DNA from: Mercenaria mercenaria
Lineage: Eukaryota; Mollusca; Bivalvia; Venerida; Veneridae
Direction of reading: 5' to 3'
DNA: 64,000 bases
NCBI RefSeq assembly: GCF_021730395.1
Contig: NC_069361.1
Span: 72,239,001-72,303,000 of the forward strand
The translations under genes were made by a program, and so were the position numbers. Within the stretch, counting starts at the first letter, position 1, and every line of letters begins with the position of its first letter. The notes below the pieces were generated by a model, which saw only the letters and a program-made list of their open reading frames with translations, was not told the DNA's origin and made no database searches. This document shows, piece by piece, positions 22,389 to 33,703 of the stretch.

Positions 22389-22470
22389 AGACCATGGTAT
22401 ACTTCCATGGTCTAAAGGACCATGGTATACTTCCATGGTCTAAGACACCATGGTCTACTTCCATGGTGTA
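22389..22470 (+). repeat. Triplicated 28-bp hairpin unit near the 3' LTR
   Basis: Three units each have an 8-bp stem around a 7-base loop: GACCATGG...CCATGGTC twice, then CACCATGG...CCATGGTG. The third unit differs at the first stem base and at its pairing partner, so pairing is preserved. Confidence 0.85.
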
Positions 22471-22486
22471 GGGACTACCTCCTTTC

Positions 22487-22503
22487 AATAGGACGGGGAG
22501 GAG
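22487..22503 (+). promoter_or_regulatory. Polypurine-type tract before the 3' LTR
   Basis: AATAGGACGGGGAGGAG abuts the 3' LTR start at 22504, the place of a plus-strand primer in LTR elements. Confidence 0.7.
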
Positions 22504-22698
22504 TGTAGTGCTTGCGTACGGTCTGGTACGGCCTACGGGGCGATAGCCTGAACCCGGAACACAGCAAGAGTGATTTCCCTTGGCGCGGGCAGCACGAAAA
22601 GACGTTGCTGGTGTTGCTAGTCAATATTATTTGGCTATTGTCCCAAACAGCATAAAGTACAGACTGATTCCACCTGGTAAGTTTCCCACAGTTACAAT
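22504..22698 (+). repeat. 3' long terminal repeat
   Basis: Nearly identical to 18543-18737 and followed by the ACACC target copy at 22699-22703. Confidence 0.92.
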
Positions 22699-22836
22699 AC
22701 ACCTGAAATTTTTTTCTAGTAAACATTACTCAGTGTGCACTGGATAAATCATTGAACTATCATCATACGAAAGAAAATTACTTAGTGAAATGTGTAAAAT
22801 TTGAAATGGCCAGACTGATAAAACTGTAAGCGCTAG

Positions 22837-24060
22837 ATGACTATTCCAGTAACAATAGGACTGAAAAGACATCTGGATAACATTCAGTGTGACTATAACT
22901 TCAACTTAGTTAAAAGGCCCTGGGAGTCTACAGAACAAAGAATGTCCCTATATGAGGATGAAGACACCTTTGTAACCGCCACCATCCTCGATCCCAGGTT
23001 CAAGTTAACTTGGCGTGAACCAGATCAAATCCAGAGATATACCACAAACCTCATGCAGAAGGTCCAAAAACACAGTTTAAATATTTAGGTATGCAAATAT
23101 TCTGCTTAAATACTGATAAAATTTGGATAATATATGGGCCATCTAGTTATGAAACATTTTTGAACATACAATTTTACTTAAAACACTAGCACAATTTGTC
23201 TGTTACCAGTGAAATATTCAATAACATTCACAGTGTATCTAATGCAAATTAATGTATTGAACTTTACATTTAAAACCTGGGACAGCTCCAAAGTACAAAT
23301 TTATGAGAGCCATTGAAGAGTGACATAATTAGTTTTGTTAACAAAAATATCAAATAGAATCTATTGTTATCTTTTGACACCTTTTTCTCAATTAACAGCA
23401 TGTCACTAATAGTAATGTCAAAGACCTTAAGGCAGCTAGCTTTTACATGTCATGTCAAATTAGGCTGTAAAAGAGACATTAAATAGGTACATGACTTTCT
23501 CTTACAATTAAAATGCTCATGAATGCTGTACGTCAACATAAGCATTTTTCATAAAGTAATGGTAAAAGAAAAAAATCATATATAATACAAGAAAGTCATA
23601 CATGTATTTAACTAAAGATGACCTGGGTAAATACTGTAAAATGGGCTACACACTGTTACATTTTTTTCAGGAGGATGAACAATCACCACCTCTCTAGCGT
23701 GCTTAACTAGATCAAGAGGCTGAAGATTTCTTCAGTTTCCTGCCACCATCTACTCAAAAACGGTCAAGCAACCCTTCTGGCTCAGGAGAATTTGAGGTTG
23801 ATGAGTATTTGAATGAGGAATGCATAGATAGACAGGACAAACCACTTCAGTACTGGAAGCAACCCTGTTCCAAGTACCCTACATTAGCAGACTTGCAGTA
23901 AAATTCCTGGCCAATCCTGCAACTGCGACACCGTCGAAAGTCTATTCTCTATCGCTGGCAAGATTTTCAGGCCAGATCGTAGCAGACTAAATGATCAAAT
24001 CTTTGAGCAGCCCATGTCTATAAAATGCAACAGTTATAAACGATAATACAAAAACGATAT
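22837..24060 (+). pseudogene. hAT transposase remnant (C-terminal half)
   Basis: Residues from 22837 include TFVTATILDPRFKLTW, the conserved block seen in ZBED-like hAT transposases. The reading stops at a TAG at 23086-23088, followed by GTATGC and about 580 bases of AT-rich sequence ending in TTTTTTCAG at about 23671, which may be an intron. A second part then reads GEFEVDEYLNEECIDRQDKP, LQYWKQPCSKYPTLADL and, in shifted frames, a SIAGKIFRPDRSRLNDQIFEQ-like patch: the hAT C-terminal dimerisation domain. There are several stops (23696 region, near 23900 and later), and no DDE N-terminal half or BED finger is present. It is not functional. Confidence 0.8.
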
Positions 24061-24389
24061 CAGTTTCTGGAGACATTACTGTAGAATTTAAATGCTGTGT
24101 TTCTTATGGTGCTGTTGGATCATTGATAGTTAGTACATTTGATTTATTACAAATGATAAATGTAATAAAGTGATGTGTTGCTGCTATGAAATAGTCAACT
24201 AAAATGCTTAAAAGAAAAACAAACAGATAGTGTAAGTGATTATAACATGCAATGATTCACAAAACATAATGGTAATGCACCCTATGTAATGCTAATTTAA
24301 TGCATTATTGTGACAAAAATGAATAATGCTAATGCTAATTCAATGCCATTTTAATGCATTACTTTTGCAAGTAATTATTAACAAGCCTG

Positions 24390-24948
24390 ACTACCATGTA
24401 CACTTTTTGAAAAATGTTGCATATAAGTTTGGCTTTATCATGGCATTATGATCAAGTAAACTGCTTTTTAAGAAGGAATTCTGCTAAGTTTAAAACATTT
24501 GTATTTGTATCCTCAATAATTAATTATTTTTCTCCACTTCTTTGAATATTATTTATTGGCCAAGTCTCTGTGGAAGTTCTGGAAGCATTTGACCCACTTC
24601 AATAATTATAAGTTAATGTGTAGTATCTAAATGATAACGTTTACAACTATTTACATTAATTACAGTATTTGAACATACAAAGACGTTATTCATTATTTCA
24701 TGATGCACATTTATGAGTCATTTATGGCGTCCAAAGGTCGACGTCCATTTGGCGCGTCGATATCATGTCCGTATTTCATATATCATTGTATCTTTCATAT
24801 ATTGTCAACTGAAGAAGCTTATTTAAGCAAAACATGTTTTAACAAGACTGTGTTGGTCTATGAAATTTCAATATCGTAAGTTATTAACTTAAAACGAGTA
24901 TTTCAAATTTAATGAAAACTCGTTTTAAAAATCGTAGCTAGAAAATGG
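24390..24948. other. No gene or element recognised
   Basis: AT-rich spacer between the hAT right end and the foldback element. A short CG-richer patch at 24727-24770 (GGTCGACGTCC, GGCGCGTCGAT) is unexplained. Confidence 0.45.
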
Positions 24949-25689
24949 CACAGACACTTGGAGTCAGGATCCCACCCTTCCCACTCTCCTCCTACCCTGG
25001 TTAAGTTTAGCGAATATGTATTAGCATTTTAACATGTTTTCAGCATAGTGACGATCATAAAACGCATTTAATAATATTTTGAGCGTGTTTTAAAAATGCA
25101 TATCTAACCATCAATGCTCTTAAAATAACAAGACTTGCAACTGTAGAATTGACACTAGAAAACAATAGTCGATCTAGCTTTTAAATTAGCACCTGCCTTT
25201 GAATCCCTGATATCAATCGACGGTTCTGTTACCATTCTGTCAAATGACACTGGTCCTGACAACTCGGGTTCCGACGAGAAATCAATAATTATCATATATC
25301 GATCAATCTTTCTTGCATGGAACATTGCACATATCGTACGCGGGTACCAAACTTGGATTTTTATCATAGAAAGTGATGATCAAGTATATTACAGTCGTAA
25401 GCGTATTAATTTTTGTACTCGGTTTATGATACGCACAGTACAAAGCAGCGGGGGTTCAAGCGGCAAACAAGTATTCCCAGTGTCAGTTTCACTGTTGCAT
25501 GTCTTCTTATTTTAAGAGCATTGATGGTAAAAAATGCATTTGTAAAACACACTAAAATTGTTACAAAATGTGTTTTATGATTGTCACCTATGCTCAATAC
25601 ATGTTAAAATGCTAAAAAATATTTGCTAAACATAGCCAGGGGCGGAGGGGAGTGGAGTGGGTGGGGAGTCCTTACCCCAAGTGTCTGTG
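24949..25689. mobile_element. Foldback/MITE element with about 195-bp terminal inverted repeats
   Basis: The left arm 24949-25145 begins CACAGACACTTGG, and the right arm 25491-25689 is its reverse complement. The arms also share ATTTTAACATGT, ATCATAAAACRCATTT and CATCAATGCTCTTAAAATAA. Perfect 8-bp direct repeats GAAAATGG flank it (24941-24948 and 25690-25697). An 8-bp duplication points to mobilisation by a hAT- or P-type transposase. The 345-base centre carries no recognisable coding. Confidence 0.9.
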
Positions 25690-25697
25690 GAAAATGG

Positions 25698-25960
25698 GTC
25701 AGTGGCAAGTAATGATTTAGTGAATGCAAAATTGGAGCAGACATAAAATGAGCCAGATGAAGTCTCATGGCGCTATGGAGAATAGCAATTACTAATGATT
25801 TCCATAATGATTTTAATATTTTAGCTGACAATTCCCATATATTCATTTTTTACAGTTTCATCGGTTTTAAAGGTAACTGAAGAAATTAGAGCTATTTTCA
25901 CACCCGCCGTATATGTATAACAAACTGAATATTAATCATACGAATTACAGTAAAAAGTTA
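25698..25960. other. Short spacer, nothing recognised
   Basis: No support for a gene. Confidence 0.4.
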
Positions 25961-26567
25961 TCGAGTTAATATGCCTTAAGTTATATCTATGAAACATGGT
26001 ATTACGCTCAACTAACTTTAACTGCATAAATCGTTAAAGGTTTTTATGTCTTCTTTACATCAAGAAAATATGGATTTAGACATTTTAACGAAATATAATA
26101 TAATATTAAATTGCTAAATATAAAAAAACTGTGCATTGAGCTTATACGTACATAAAGATATAGCTAAGTCTCTAACGGGAATAAAATATTCCCTTATCAT
26201 TTGTTGAACAAGGCTTATGCTAGGGCGAAAGAATTTTTATTTTTGTACTCTTTTCACTGCTTTATTGATTATACTATTATCAAATTTGAGGTCATTTCTA
26301 TAATAAGGAGAGGTATATTCATTGTAACTTCAAGTGTTAGGGTATTAAATTAATTTTGAGACATTGACACTGTTCCCTCAAGCAGGAAATACTATGTAGG
26401 GTACAGGTACAGGGCTTAAGTAGTGCCAACCCAGTTAAATATAGTTACTAGACTAGTTATGTATGAAAAAATACTTAAATATCTGGTTTAACAAGTTTCA
26501 TTTCACCAGTATTTAAGGACATTGTTCTTTACATGTATATTTGATCTTGTATGAGTCTTTTTACATA
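25960..26567. repeat. 3' flank of the GMC pseudogene, duplicated at 56085-56784
   Basis: The flanks of the pseudogene and of the gene at 56785-58545 match in order: ATGCCTTAAGTTATAT, AAAGGTTTTTAT, TTACATCAAGAAAATAT, ACATTTTAACGAAATAT, ACATAAAGATATAGCTA and CAACAAGGCTTATGC. This shows that these two gene copies are closer relatives of each other than of the copy at 47557. A minus-strand AATAAA at 26261-26266 aligns with that at 56384-56389. Confidence 0.8.
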
Positions 26568-28336
26568 TCATTTTAATTTGTGTCCTTTCTTTAGCGTATC
26601 TGCAAATTTCTCTGCAACGGCGATAGTTGGTGCATTCGTGTTTCCTGACGTCACAGCTGGAAATACAGAGGCATCACAGACACGAAGATTCTTGATTCCT
26701 CGAAGTCTGAGATCTAAATCTACAACTGCAGTTAGATCACCTTTTCATGCCCATTTTACACGTACTTGTTGAATGGTAGAAATTGTGTGCAATGTGACGT
26801 ACCATGCATCTCCAGAAATCGTCAGATCTAAATTTATAATGAGAACAAAATGACGCTTTATTAGTGCTTATGTCCGCACCAATGCTTTTCATTGCATCAG
26901 TTGACACCATTTCCTCAAGAAGTCGGATACCAGCTAACAGGTCATCTTCATCTTGTTTGTCAGACAGATGATTCGTATCTAACATTGGGCTGTCAAATGG
27001 ATCGGTACTGCGCAACTGCACGGAACCGGTTGCCCTTGGGTGCAATAAAGAAACGAAAGCAGAAAATCCAGGCTTGTTTATGTAAGGATGAATAAGCTCC
27101 TTTGCAACTGATTCATTGTAGTTCAGAATAATGTTGTCACCAACTGTTGTCGGTAGTAAAATAATCATAATATCTGGCCTCTCGGTTTCCATTTTAGTCT
27201 TGTCGATGTAAAGAAACGCTGCAGCTTTATATAAAGTGGTTAAAGGTCCTGTTCCAAACAGTGTGTATTCTAGCAAAGACCATAATTCTAGGTCCTTTTC
27301 TTTGTCGAGATGGACGGGTTGGTTTATTTTAGAGGAAATGGCAATATTAATATGGTCATCAAACTTTTTGCCAACGGGTAAATCTTGTACAACAGAAATG
27401 CCTAAATCTTGAAGGTGACTTTTCGGACCTATGCCTGATAACATCAATAACTGCGTTGAATTCAATGCACCTGCTGATAGTATTATGTCTCTTTATGCCT
27501 TTAAAAATTGTTTACGTCCATGCTTGATGAAGAAAACACCTGTCGCGACCTTTTCCTCTGTCTTTATTTTTGTAACGAAACTGTTGACTGAAATGTCAAG
27601 ATTTATTCTTTTACCAGGTTTAGCAAGGTACACAAGTCCTGTACTACTGCGAACTCCATTCCGAACAGTATTTTGTGTACGACTAAATTGTCTCCATGTA
27701 TCTCATTTCCTTCCCTGCTTTTATAAAAAATATAGAAAGTATTAAAGAAAATGCTTCCGATACAGCAAATGGTCCGCCTGTTCCGTGATAATCCGATGTT
27801 TTCAGATTGGCAATTTGAATATCTTCAGCCTTTTTGAAATAAGGAAGTAGGTCATTATAACCCCAGCCTTTACAGCCATACTTCTTTTCCCATTCCTCGA
27901 AGTCAAACGGGCTGTCTCTCGCATACGTACAAGCATTAATTGAACTTGAACCTCCGAGACCTTTCCCTCTATTCAACACTGTTCGTTTATCTTTAAGACC
28001 AATGGACATTCCGTTTTCTGTTTCACTTCTATAAATCCAAGCAAAATTTGAATGTAAAAAGTTAAAAGCTAACACTGGTATATGAATATTTTTGTCGTTA
28101 TCAAAGTGGTCGCCAGCTTCTAGAAGAAGAACTCTATAATTTGAGTTCTCCGATAATCTTGACGCGAGAACGGAACCAGCAGATCCTGCACCAACTATGA
28201 CGTAATCATATTCGTCACTAATTTTGTCCGATACAAGAGATTCACCAAGACTTGGTTTGTCTTTATATCTTAAGAATACCGCATATCCTACAGCGAAAAC
28301 AACAACAATAAGGGCAGTCAATCTTGTGAAATGCAT
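26568..28336 (-). pseudogene. GMC oxidoreductase pseudogene (copy 1)
   Basis: The reading starts at the ATG at 28336, aligned with the other two copies (MHFTRLTALIVVVFAVGYAV), and shows the N-terminal membrane anchor, the IVGAGSAGSVLASRLSE FAD loop and NRGKGLGGSSSINAC. Three lesions break it. About 26 bases are lost near 27692, shifting frame after MRYMET. A TAA at 27493-27495 replaces the second codon of the conserved AKRD. One base is inserted near 26744, shifting frame in the CKMGMK region. Signature 2 has also changed from GAFNSPQ to GALNSTQ. The C-terminal part NTNAPTIAVAEKFAD remains visible out of frame near 26610-26650. It lies in the same orientation as the other two copies and shares its 3' flank with the one at 56785. 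An alternative is sequence error, but three independent lesions make decay more likely. Confidence 0.88.
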
Positions 28337-28800
28337 TGTCTGTGCATAAATTTTAATATACAAATTTTAAAAACTACGAACCGAAAAATTAATAATCATC
28401 TTGAAACCTCAAAATAAAGATAGTTATGTTTATTTTTTTATACAATTGATCATCCGAAGCAATGCAATATAACTTACTATAGTATTTATGATTTATTCAC
28501 TTAAAAAACGCTTGACTAGTATCCCCGCACGATAATTTAAACGACAGCATATTTATATTATTTTTGATGGCTATGTTTCTCATGCATCGTTGAACTCAAT
28601 GATGCAAGTTAAGTGCATACTGTAATGTTATACAAAAACACTTTCTGTATTGAAACGTTTCATAATTATCAAACATGTTATCGTTATAGTACTCGTGCAG
28701 GATTTATAACTTATTTCATTTAAATAGTAAATGGAGTTTATCAGACGTTTCATTTCTTAATTGGTCTTCCGTAACACAGACATCAGACCAGAAAGAAAAA
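28337..28800. other. Upstream flank of the GMC pseudogene
   Basis: AT-rich; no clear match to the upstream flanks of the other two GMC copies and no minisatellite follows it, so this copy's duplication ended near its start codon. Confidence 0.5.
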
Positions 28801-28802
28801 AT

Positions 28803-29021
28803 TGAGCCGCGCCATGGGAAAACCAACACAGTGCATTTGCGACTTGAATGGATCCAGACCAGCTTGCGCATCCGCGCAGTCTGGTCAGGACATATGATGT
28901 TTGCTAACAGTTTGTCTAACTGGAATAGGCTTATCCTGAACAGTCTGCTCGGAAGCGCAGGCTGGTCTGGATCCATGCTGGTCGCTAATGCACTATGCTG
29001 GTTTTCTCATGGGGCGGCTCA
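28803..29021. mobile_element. Short foldback MITE (family A), complete-looking
   Basis: The left end TGAGCCGCGCCATGGGAAAA and the right end TTTTCTCATGGGGCGGCTCA are inverted repeats, and the inner arms carry GGATCCAGACCAGC and its inverse GCTGGTCTGGATCC. There is no coding. A partial copy lies at 39058-39255. Confidence 0.8.
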
Positions 29022-29219
29022 AATGGGAATGAGCATTTTATACCATATCCCTGGTTAAACAATGAGGACAATGGTCATGATCAAATTTCAAACGCATAAA
29101 GCACGTCTAAAGCGTGCAAATCAGTACTATACATCAGATTAATCTTGGAGCAGATAGTTCTTCCCAAATATTTTCTATCGCAGAGACACTCGCGTATTGC
29201 ATATTTCATGTTTTAGACA

Positions 29220-30465
29220 GCGTTTGAGATAAGAGGACCAAAGGTCCTAGGTCGCTCACCTGAGGAACATCTGGAATAAAATGTAGCCTCTAATTTTCCA
29301 TACACAAGGACCCCAGATGACCTACATTAAAACTTGGCCTAAATTTGATCAAGACAAACAATCTGATGAGATTTCATTAATATCCAGTGTTAAATGCAGC
29401 CCCTATAAGATACAGGTTTTTTTCTGTGATTTGAGCTAGACCCAAGATGACCAATAATCCAACTTAACCTAGATTTTATCAAGACAAACAGAGGGTAGTA
29501 AAGGTCAAGCTTTTCCTTTGATTTGACATGGTGACAGAGGTTTTAACCTGAAACGACCCAGTCGTGAACTTGGCCTAGAAATCAAACGATAAACATTTTG
29601 TGCAAGTTTGTATAAAATCAAAACATAAATGAAGAAAGGGCCATAATAGAAAAGTATGCCCCATAAGTGGCAGTAACTCATGATGAAATCTAGCCAGTTT
29701 TCAAAAGGAACCGAGATCTTATTGTGACTTAAGTTTAGTGTAAGTGTGGTTAAAATCAAATGTAAAATGTCACTTTTATCGTGTTCACAGGGTAAAAAAT
29801 AACAAATTTTGGCTATTTCAGGGGTCAATTAGGGGTCGTGACTCCGGAACCTACAATTGGATCTGACGGATTTATACTGGGATCCAAGATCTATTGTTAA
29901 ACATATCTTGCAAGTTTGTATCAAATCAAATCATAAATGAAGTCTCTATATGGCTTTATATGGCCTTTAAGGGGAACCCATGATGGAATCTGGCCAGTTT
30001 TTGCAAGGAATCGCGATATCATGACAATACAAGTTAAGTGCATGTTTGATTAAAATCAATTGCAAAATGTGGTCTTTATCGTGTTCACAAGCAAAAATTG
30101 CAATTTCCGGCCCTTTAAGGGGCTATAATTCTAGAACCGATGATGGGATCTCATCTGTTTTCGAAAAGAACCGATATATAATGCTAATCCAAGTTGTGTG
30201 CAAATTTGATTAAATCAGTTGCAAAATGTGGTCTCTATCGTGTTCACAATCCAAAATTGCAAACTTTTGCCTTTTAAGGGGCTAGGACCCATTACGGGAT
30301 ATGGTTAGTTTTCGAAAGAAACTGAAATATTATATTAAAACATGTTGTATGCAAGTTTAATTAAAATTAATTACAAAGTGGGGTCTCTATCGTGTTCACA
30401 AAAATTGTAAACGGACGGACGACGGACGATCAAAAAAGCTCACCCTGTGACAGGTGAGCTTAAAA
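29220..30465. mobile_element. Pearl-like element with internal repeats of about 150-160 bp
   Basis: Starts near AAGAGGACCAAAGGTCCTAG and GCTCACCTGAGG and ends with ACGGACGGACGACGGACG followed by a hairpin of AGCTCACC...GGTGAGCT at 30438-30461. The phrase TATCGTGTTCACA recurs at about 29777, 30077, 30236 and 30389, and ATGGAATCTGGCCAGTTT-like phrases recur in step. The period is about 150-160 bp. I know this repeat type from bivalves. No transposase is encoded. Confidence 0.75.
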
Positions 30466-31245
30466 CCCTGTGACAAGTCCCCTTATCCAGTTCAAGTCTA
30501 CATAAAGATTTCAGAGGAGCAAGCTGTTGTACATGTACAGATAGATTGTCAATAACATAATTAAACATGTTCTCTTCTTAAATCACTCGTCAGAATTAAT
30601 TCAATTTTGCTTGAGTGAGTTAAGGCGGCAACTGGAGATAAAAAAATGAAAACCACTTTAAACACTACATGTACTACTTTTCGTGAGGTTTTTTATGGAT
30701 TATATTTTGATGTTTTTGTGTGTGGTACCCTTGCATGTTCATGCTAGTTGTTTTAGAATGGTTCAGAGCCCCTAGAACTACAAAAAGAAACGCTTTTAAA
30801 AATCTTCGTTTCATAAACCACTGTTTAGGTCTTCATATTGTATGTGGTAACCTAGAATGGCCAGGTCATAAATGTAATCAAATAGTTCAACTTTATTTTC
30901 TGGTCACTATAGAGCTAAACACAGGGTACCTTTAAACTAAAACAGCTTCTCAGAAAACGACTAAATAAATCTTTATCAAATTTGATCTATTATATGGCGT
31001 CCTGTTATACTCCTTTCTCAAGTGTATACAATTGGTTCCACTTCAACGAATTAGGAATGTACGAGCGTTTTTTTCACGATATCCTCCATTTTGAAAAATG
31101 TCGAACAACAGCAGGAAATATTAGCAATATATTAACATGTAAACGAAATGCATTACATTTATATGATGATATATTAAATACGGATATATTCAAACAAACA
31201 TACGTACAGACTTGAAATATTTGTTTTACTTTGAGTTAAGTGCTG
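30465..31245. other. Unassigned; possible small repeat at 30680-30940 and first copy of a duplicated 95-bp patch at 30965-31060
   Basis: The patch with ATCAAATTTGATCT, GTCCTGTTATA and TTCCACTTCAA recurs at 31918-32012, about 950 bases further on. The region between the copies contains two SINE fragments. No gene is seen. Confidence 0.5.
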
Positions 31246-31420
31246 TTTTTCGAACGGTGTTTCAGTTGTGTAATGTACCAGTACTTAACTGTACTCCGTA
31301 AGTAATTGCCATTTTTTTCTTACATAAATAAGAGGCTGAGGACAAATGATTTCAGAGCCAAAATCTTAGCCTATTCGTCACGATGAACAAAAACCTATGG
31401 ATGTAGGCGAGTACGCAGAA
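31245..31420 (-). mobile_element. SINE family 1 fragment
   Basis: Matches the body of the copies at 58563-58838 and 63640-63880 on the minus strand: CTGTTTTTCGAACGGTGTTTCAG, AGTAATTGCCA, ATAAGAGGCTGAGGAC and AATGATTTCAGAGCC. The tRNA head is missing or eroded. Confidence 0.65.
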
Positions 31421-31734
31421 GAAACATGATTTTCGTATATGTTTCATTGAATATCTAATACTGTTAAATAATCTTTACATAAACCTGATTAGAGCGGAAA
31501 CAAAAATAAATATACGAAGGGCGGATATAGGTTGCTTTTAAAATAGTAAGGAACATGTATTGTAGATTGAAGAAAGGCAATATGAATAATTTGTCTAGAT
31601 TGAATATATACTACGTATAAAGTAGTGTTAATATATGAATGAAATACTGTTTTTGAAATTCAAATGAAATCCGTCGCCTATATCTGTACAATATTGCTTT
31701 GTTAGCATTTCATTAATGACATTTTGCGCAGACA

Positions 31735-31918
31735 TACAAAATACAGAAAGATGGTACAACCAGCTTTCTAGCTTGGCGCTCAGCATTTAGAAGAAAAATC
31801 TAGGACCGGTCAGTGCTATTTCAGTACGATGTCGCTTGGTTGGGTACCATGCCGGGTGTCTACGGCATGATATTCTAGTGAGGCAGCATTATAAAGTTGG
31901 GCATCGTGCTTGATTACT
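31735..31918 (+). mobile_element. SINE family 4 body fragment
   Basis: Contains GCTTGGCGCTCAGCATTTAG, GGACCGGTCAG, GGGTGTCTACGGCATGATAT and GTGAGGCAGCA, a tRNA-unrelated body that I recall from bivalve SINEs whose head has the GTTCGATCCCCGGCC B box. The head is absent here. Confidence 0.6.
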
Positions 31919-31999
31919 TGAATCTTTACCAAATTTGATCTGTGTCGTCCTGTTATAGTCTTCTCTCAAGTGTGTACAAATGGTACCACTTCAATGACG

Positions 32000-33010
32000 A
32001 ATTACGGATGGTTATTGACATTTTATTTATTTTTCAGAATGACTTGTTATCTGGAACGAAATCAACTTCATTTACTGTTGAAAAAATGAGACGAGAAATT
32101 GGAAGTCCTTGAAGTTTCTCGTGGGTATTTGAATGCCTTCAAGTCTTCATGTGCAATTATATCTTTTCTACAGGTATAAGTTAAAGTGGATATCATTCTG
32201 ACTTATGTACCATTTTAAATTTCAATGCCAGAATTCTTAAAATACAGATGTCATGCTGTTGGTTTTCAGTAATACCAGCAATGGAAAAAAGGACTGATTT
32301 CAGTCTGTCTAGAGAAACAGCATGCGACTTAGTACGAGATGTCTACTTGCTTAAATCGCTAAAATGTGCATCCAGCATTCATCGCCTTTTTGAGTCAGGA
32401 CTACGACTAAGTAAATGCATTGCCATTTCATTTTACATATATCTTATTTCTGTTATTTTATATACGATTCGTTGCAAATGATTATGAAATATGATATTGT
32501 GTTTGGATATGTTCTTTTATTTTCAAGATTGTCATGATAGATTTATACAATAATTATACTTACAGAGGTGTTGCAGCTAAATCGCGACGACACTATTTAA
32601 CCTAAATAGCCTTGTGTCCGCATATGTAAGAAATCTGTGCTAACTGTTTTGTTTTATATACTCCTTACTACCAAATTCATAATAGGTTTTTCTTGTATTT
32701 CTTCTTCATAATTATAGAAAGATCTACATGAGAATATAATTCTTTCAGAATATTCTTTAAAAGAATAAAACACAACAACCCAAATTACACGTATAAGATA
32801 AAAAGCATCGGTTAAAGCAAAACTTTCTTTTATAGGTGAACGTTTAATGTACTACAATGGACCATGTTCACAATGAACAGAGAAGAATAATACTGTGTCT
32901 TAAAATCAAAGTCAAAAGGCCAACATCATAAACTGCATTCAAAAAGACGCAGCTGCCCACAATGCACTCCACATGAAAATAGGTATACTCGTCCACAGAC
33001 GTATGCGTTT
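32000..33010. repeat. Left arm of a large inverted duplication
   Basis: The reverse complement matches 35740-36740 through the whole arm. Landmarks are TCTGTTCATTGTG, TTTTGCTTTAACC, GTGTTTTATTCTTT, TTTAGGTTAAATAGT, ATATCATATTTCATA and GACTTGAA. Divergence is appreciable, so the arms are old. The arm includes a 60-residue minus reading (32868-33050) whose counterpart in the right arm is not open throughout. Confidence 0.85.
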
Positions 33011-33700
33011 TGTTGCATCCAGTCTTAAAAAGATTGTTTATCTTCGACAATTTATATGATATGTTTATCCCAAACCTTCTCTGACCATTGCCAGGGTACG
33101 ACAGACCTGATTTGTAAAACAGGCCTTTATTTTTTCATTGCAAAGAAGTAGTCTTTCCTCACACACCCTCTTACTGAAACAACAGCCTACTCACACATCG
33201 CTACTGTCTTCTTATGTTAAATATTAAAATCACTTACTTGAGTGAAGGGGATACTTATCATCTATCGAGGGAATAATGAGTACTGTTAATTCATTTTTTT
33301 ATCCTTATTTCCTTTTAGTGCCAAGGATAAAAAATGAACATTAAACTTTCAAGTTATTCTACATTCAATAATTTTTTTTAAATACATTAGATAATGAATT
33401 AACTAATATTTGGTCCTGACGTGTAACTCGGTTCCATGATAGTTCGATTACTAATTTTGTAGCATTGTTACGGTTATTATAAACTTCAGAAATCACATAC
33501 CATTGCGATAAAGACAACTTTATTTTTCAACTGTTTATATATACCTACAGATCCTCACCGAAGAGTAATGGTTTTATTTTCTTATTATTTCAAAATAAAC
33601 ATCTCAAAATTAGGAGTTGCTAAATTTCCATTTTGTTACATTTTATATCTAGTTCATCAAACAAACACATTTAAACGCTAAAATCTTCTGCCTTATATCG
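33010..33700. other. Spacer of the inverted duplication, nothing recognised
   Basis: AT-rich, no supported feature. Confidence 0.45.
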
Positions 33701-33703
33701 TCA

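Larger units (their letters stand above)
18538..22703 (+). mobile_element. Gag-only LTR retrotransposon nested in the hAT element
   Basis: Two 195-bp long terminal repeats (18543-18737 and 22504-22698) appear to differ at only about one position, so the insertion is young. ACACC is duplicated on either side (18538-18542 and 22699-22703). Parts in order are a 5' LTR, a primer-binding-type site, a long gag reading, about 2 kb without recognisable polymerase, a triplicated hairpin, a purine-rich tract and a 3' LTR. It probably depends on another element for reverse transcriptase. It resembles Ty3/Gypsy-type elements in gag domain and TSD length; clade is uncertain. It looks whole for a gag-only element, and no clear break count can be given. 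Confidence 0.9.
18295..24389 (+). mobile_element. hAT-family DNA transposon, decayed, split by an LTR element
   Basis: The left end CAGGCTTGT (18295) and the right end ACAAGCCTG (ending 24389) form a 9-bp perfect terminal inverted repeat. Both are followed internally by AATGC-rich subterminal repeats. The flanks ACTACCAC (18287-18294) and ACTACCAT (24390-24397) match at 7 of 8 positions, the 8-bp target duplication typical of hAT. Transposase remnants lie at 22837-24060. Without the nested element and its target copy the transposon is about 1.9 kb, too short for a full hAT transposase, so the N-terminal half is missing. Confidence 0.85.

Noticed and set aside
32868-33050. Small membrane protein conserved in both arms of the inverted duplication
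   Set aside because: The right-arm counterpart is not open throughout, so the similarity is DNA-level duplication.
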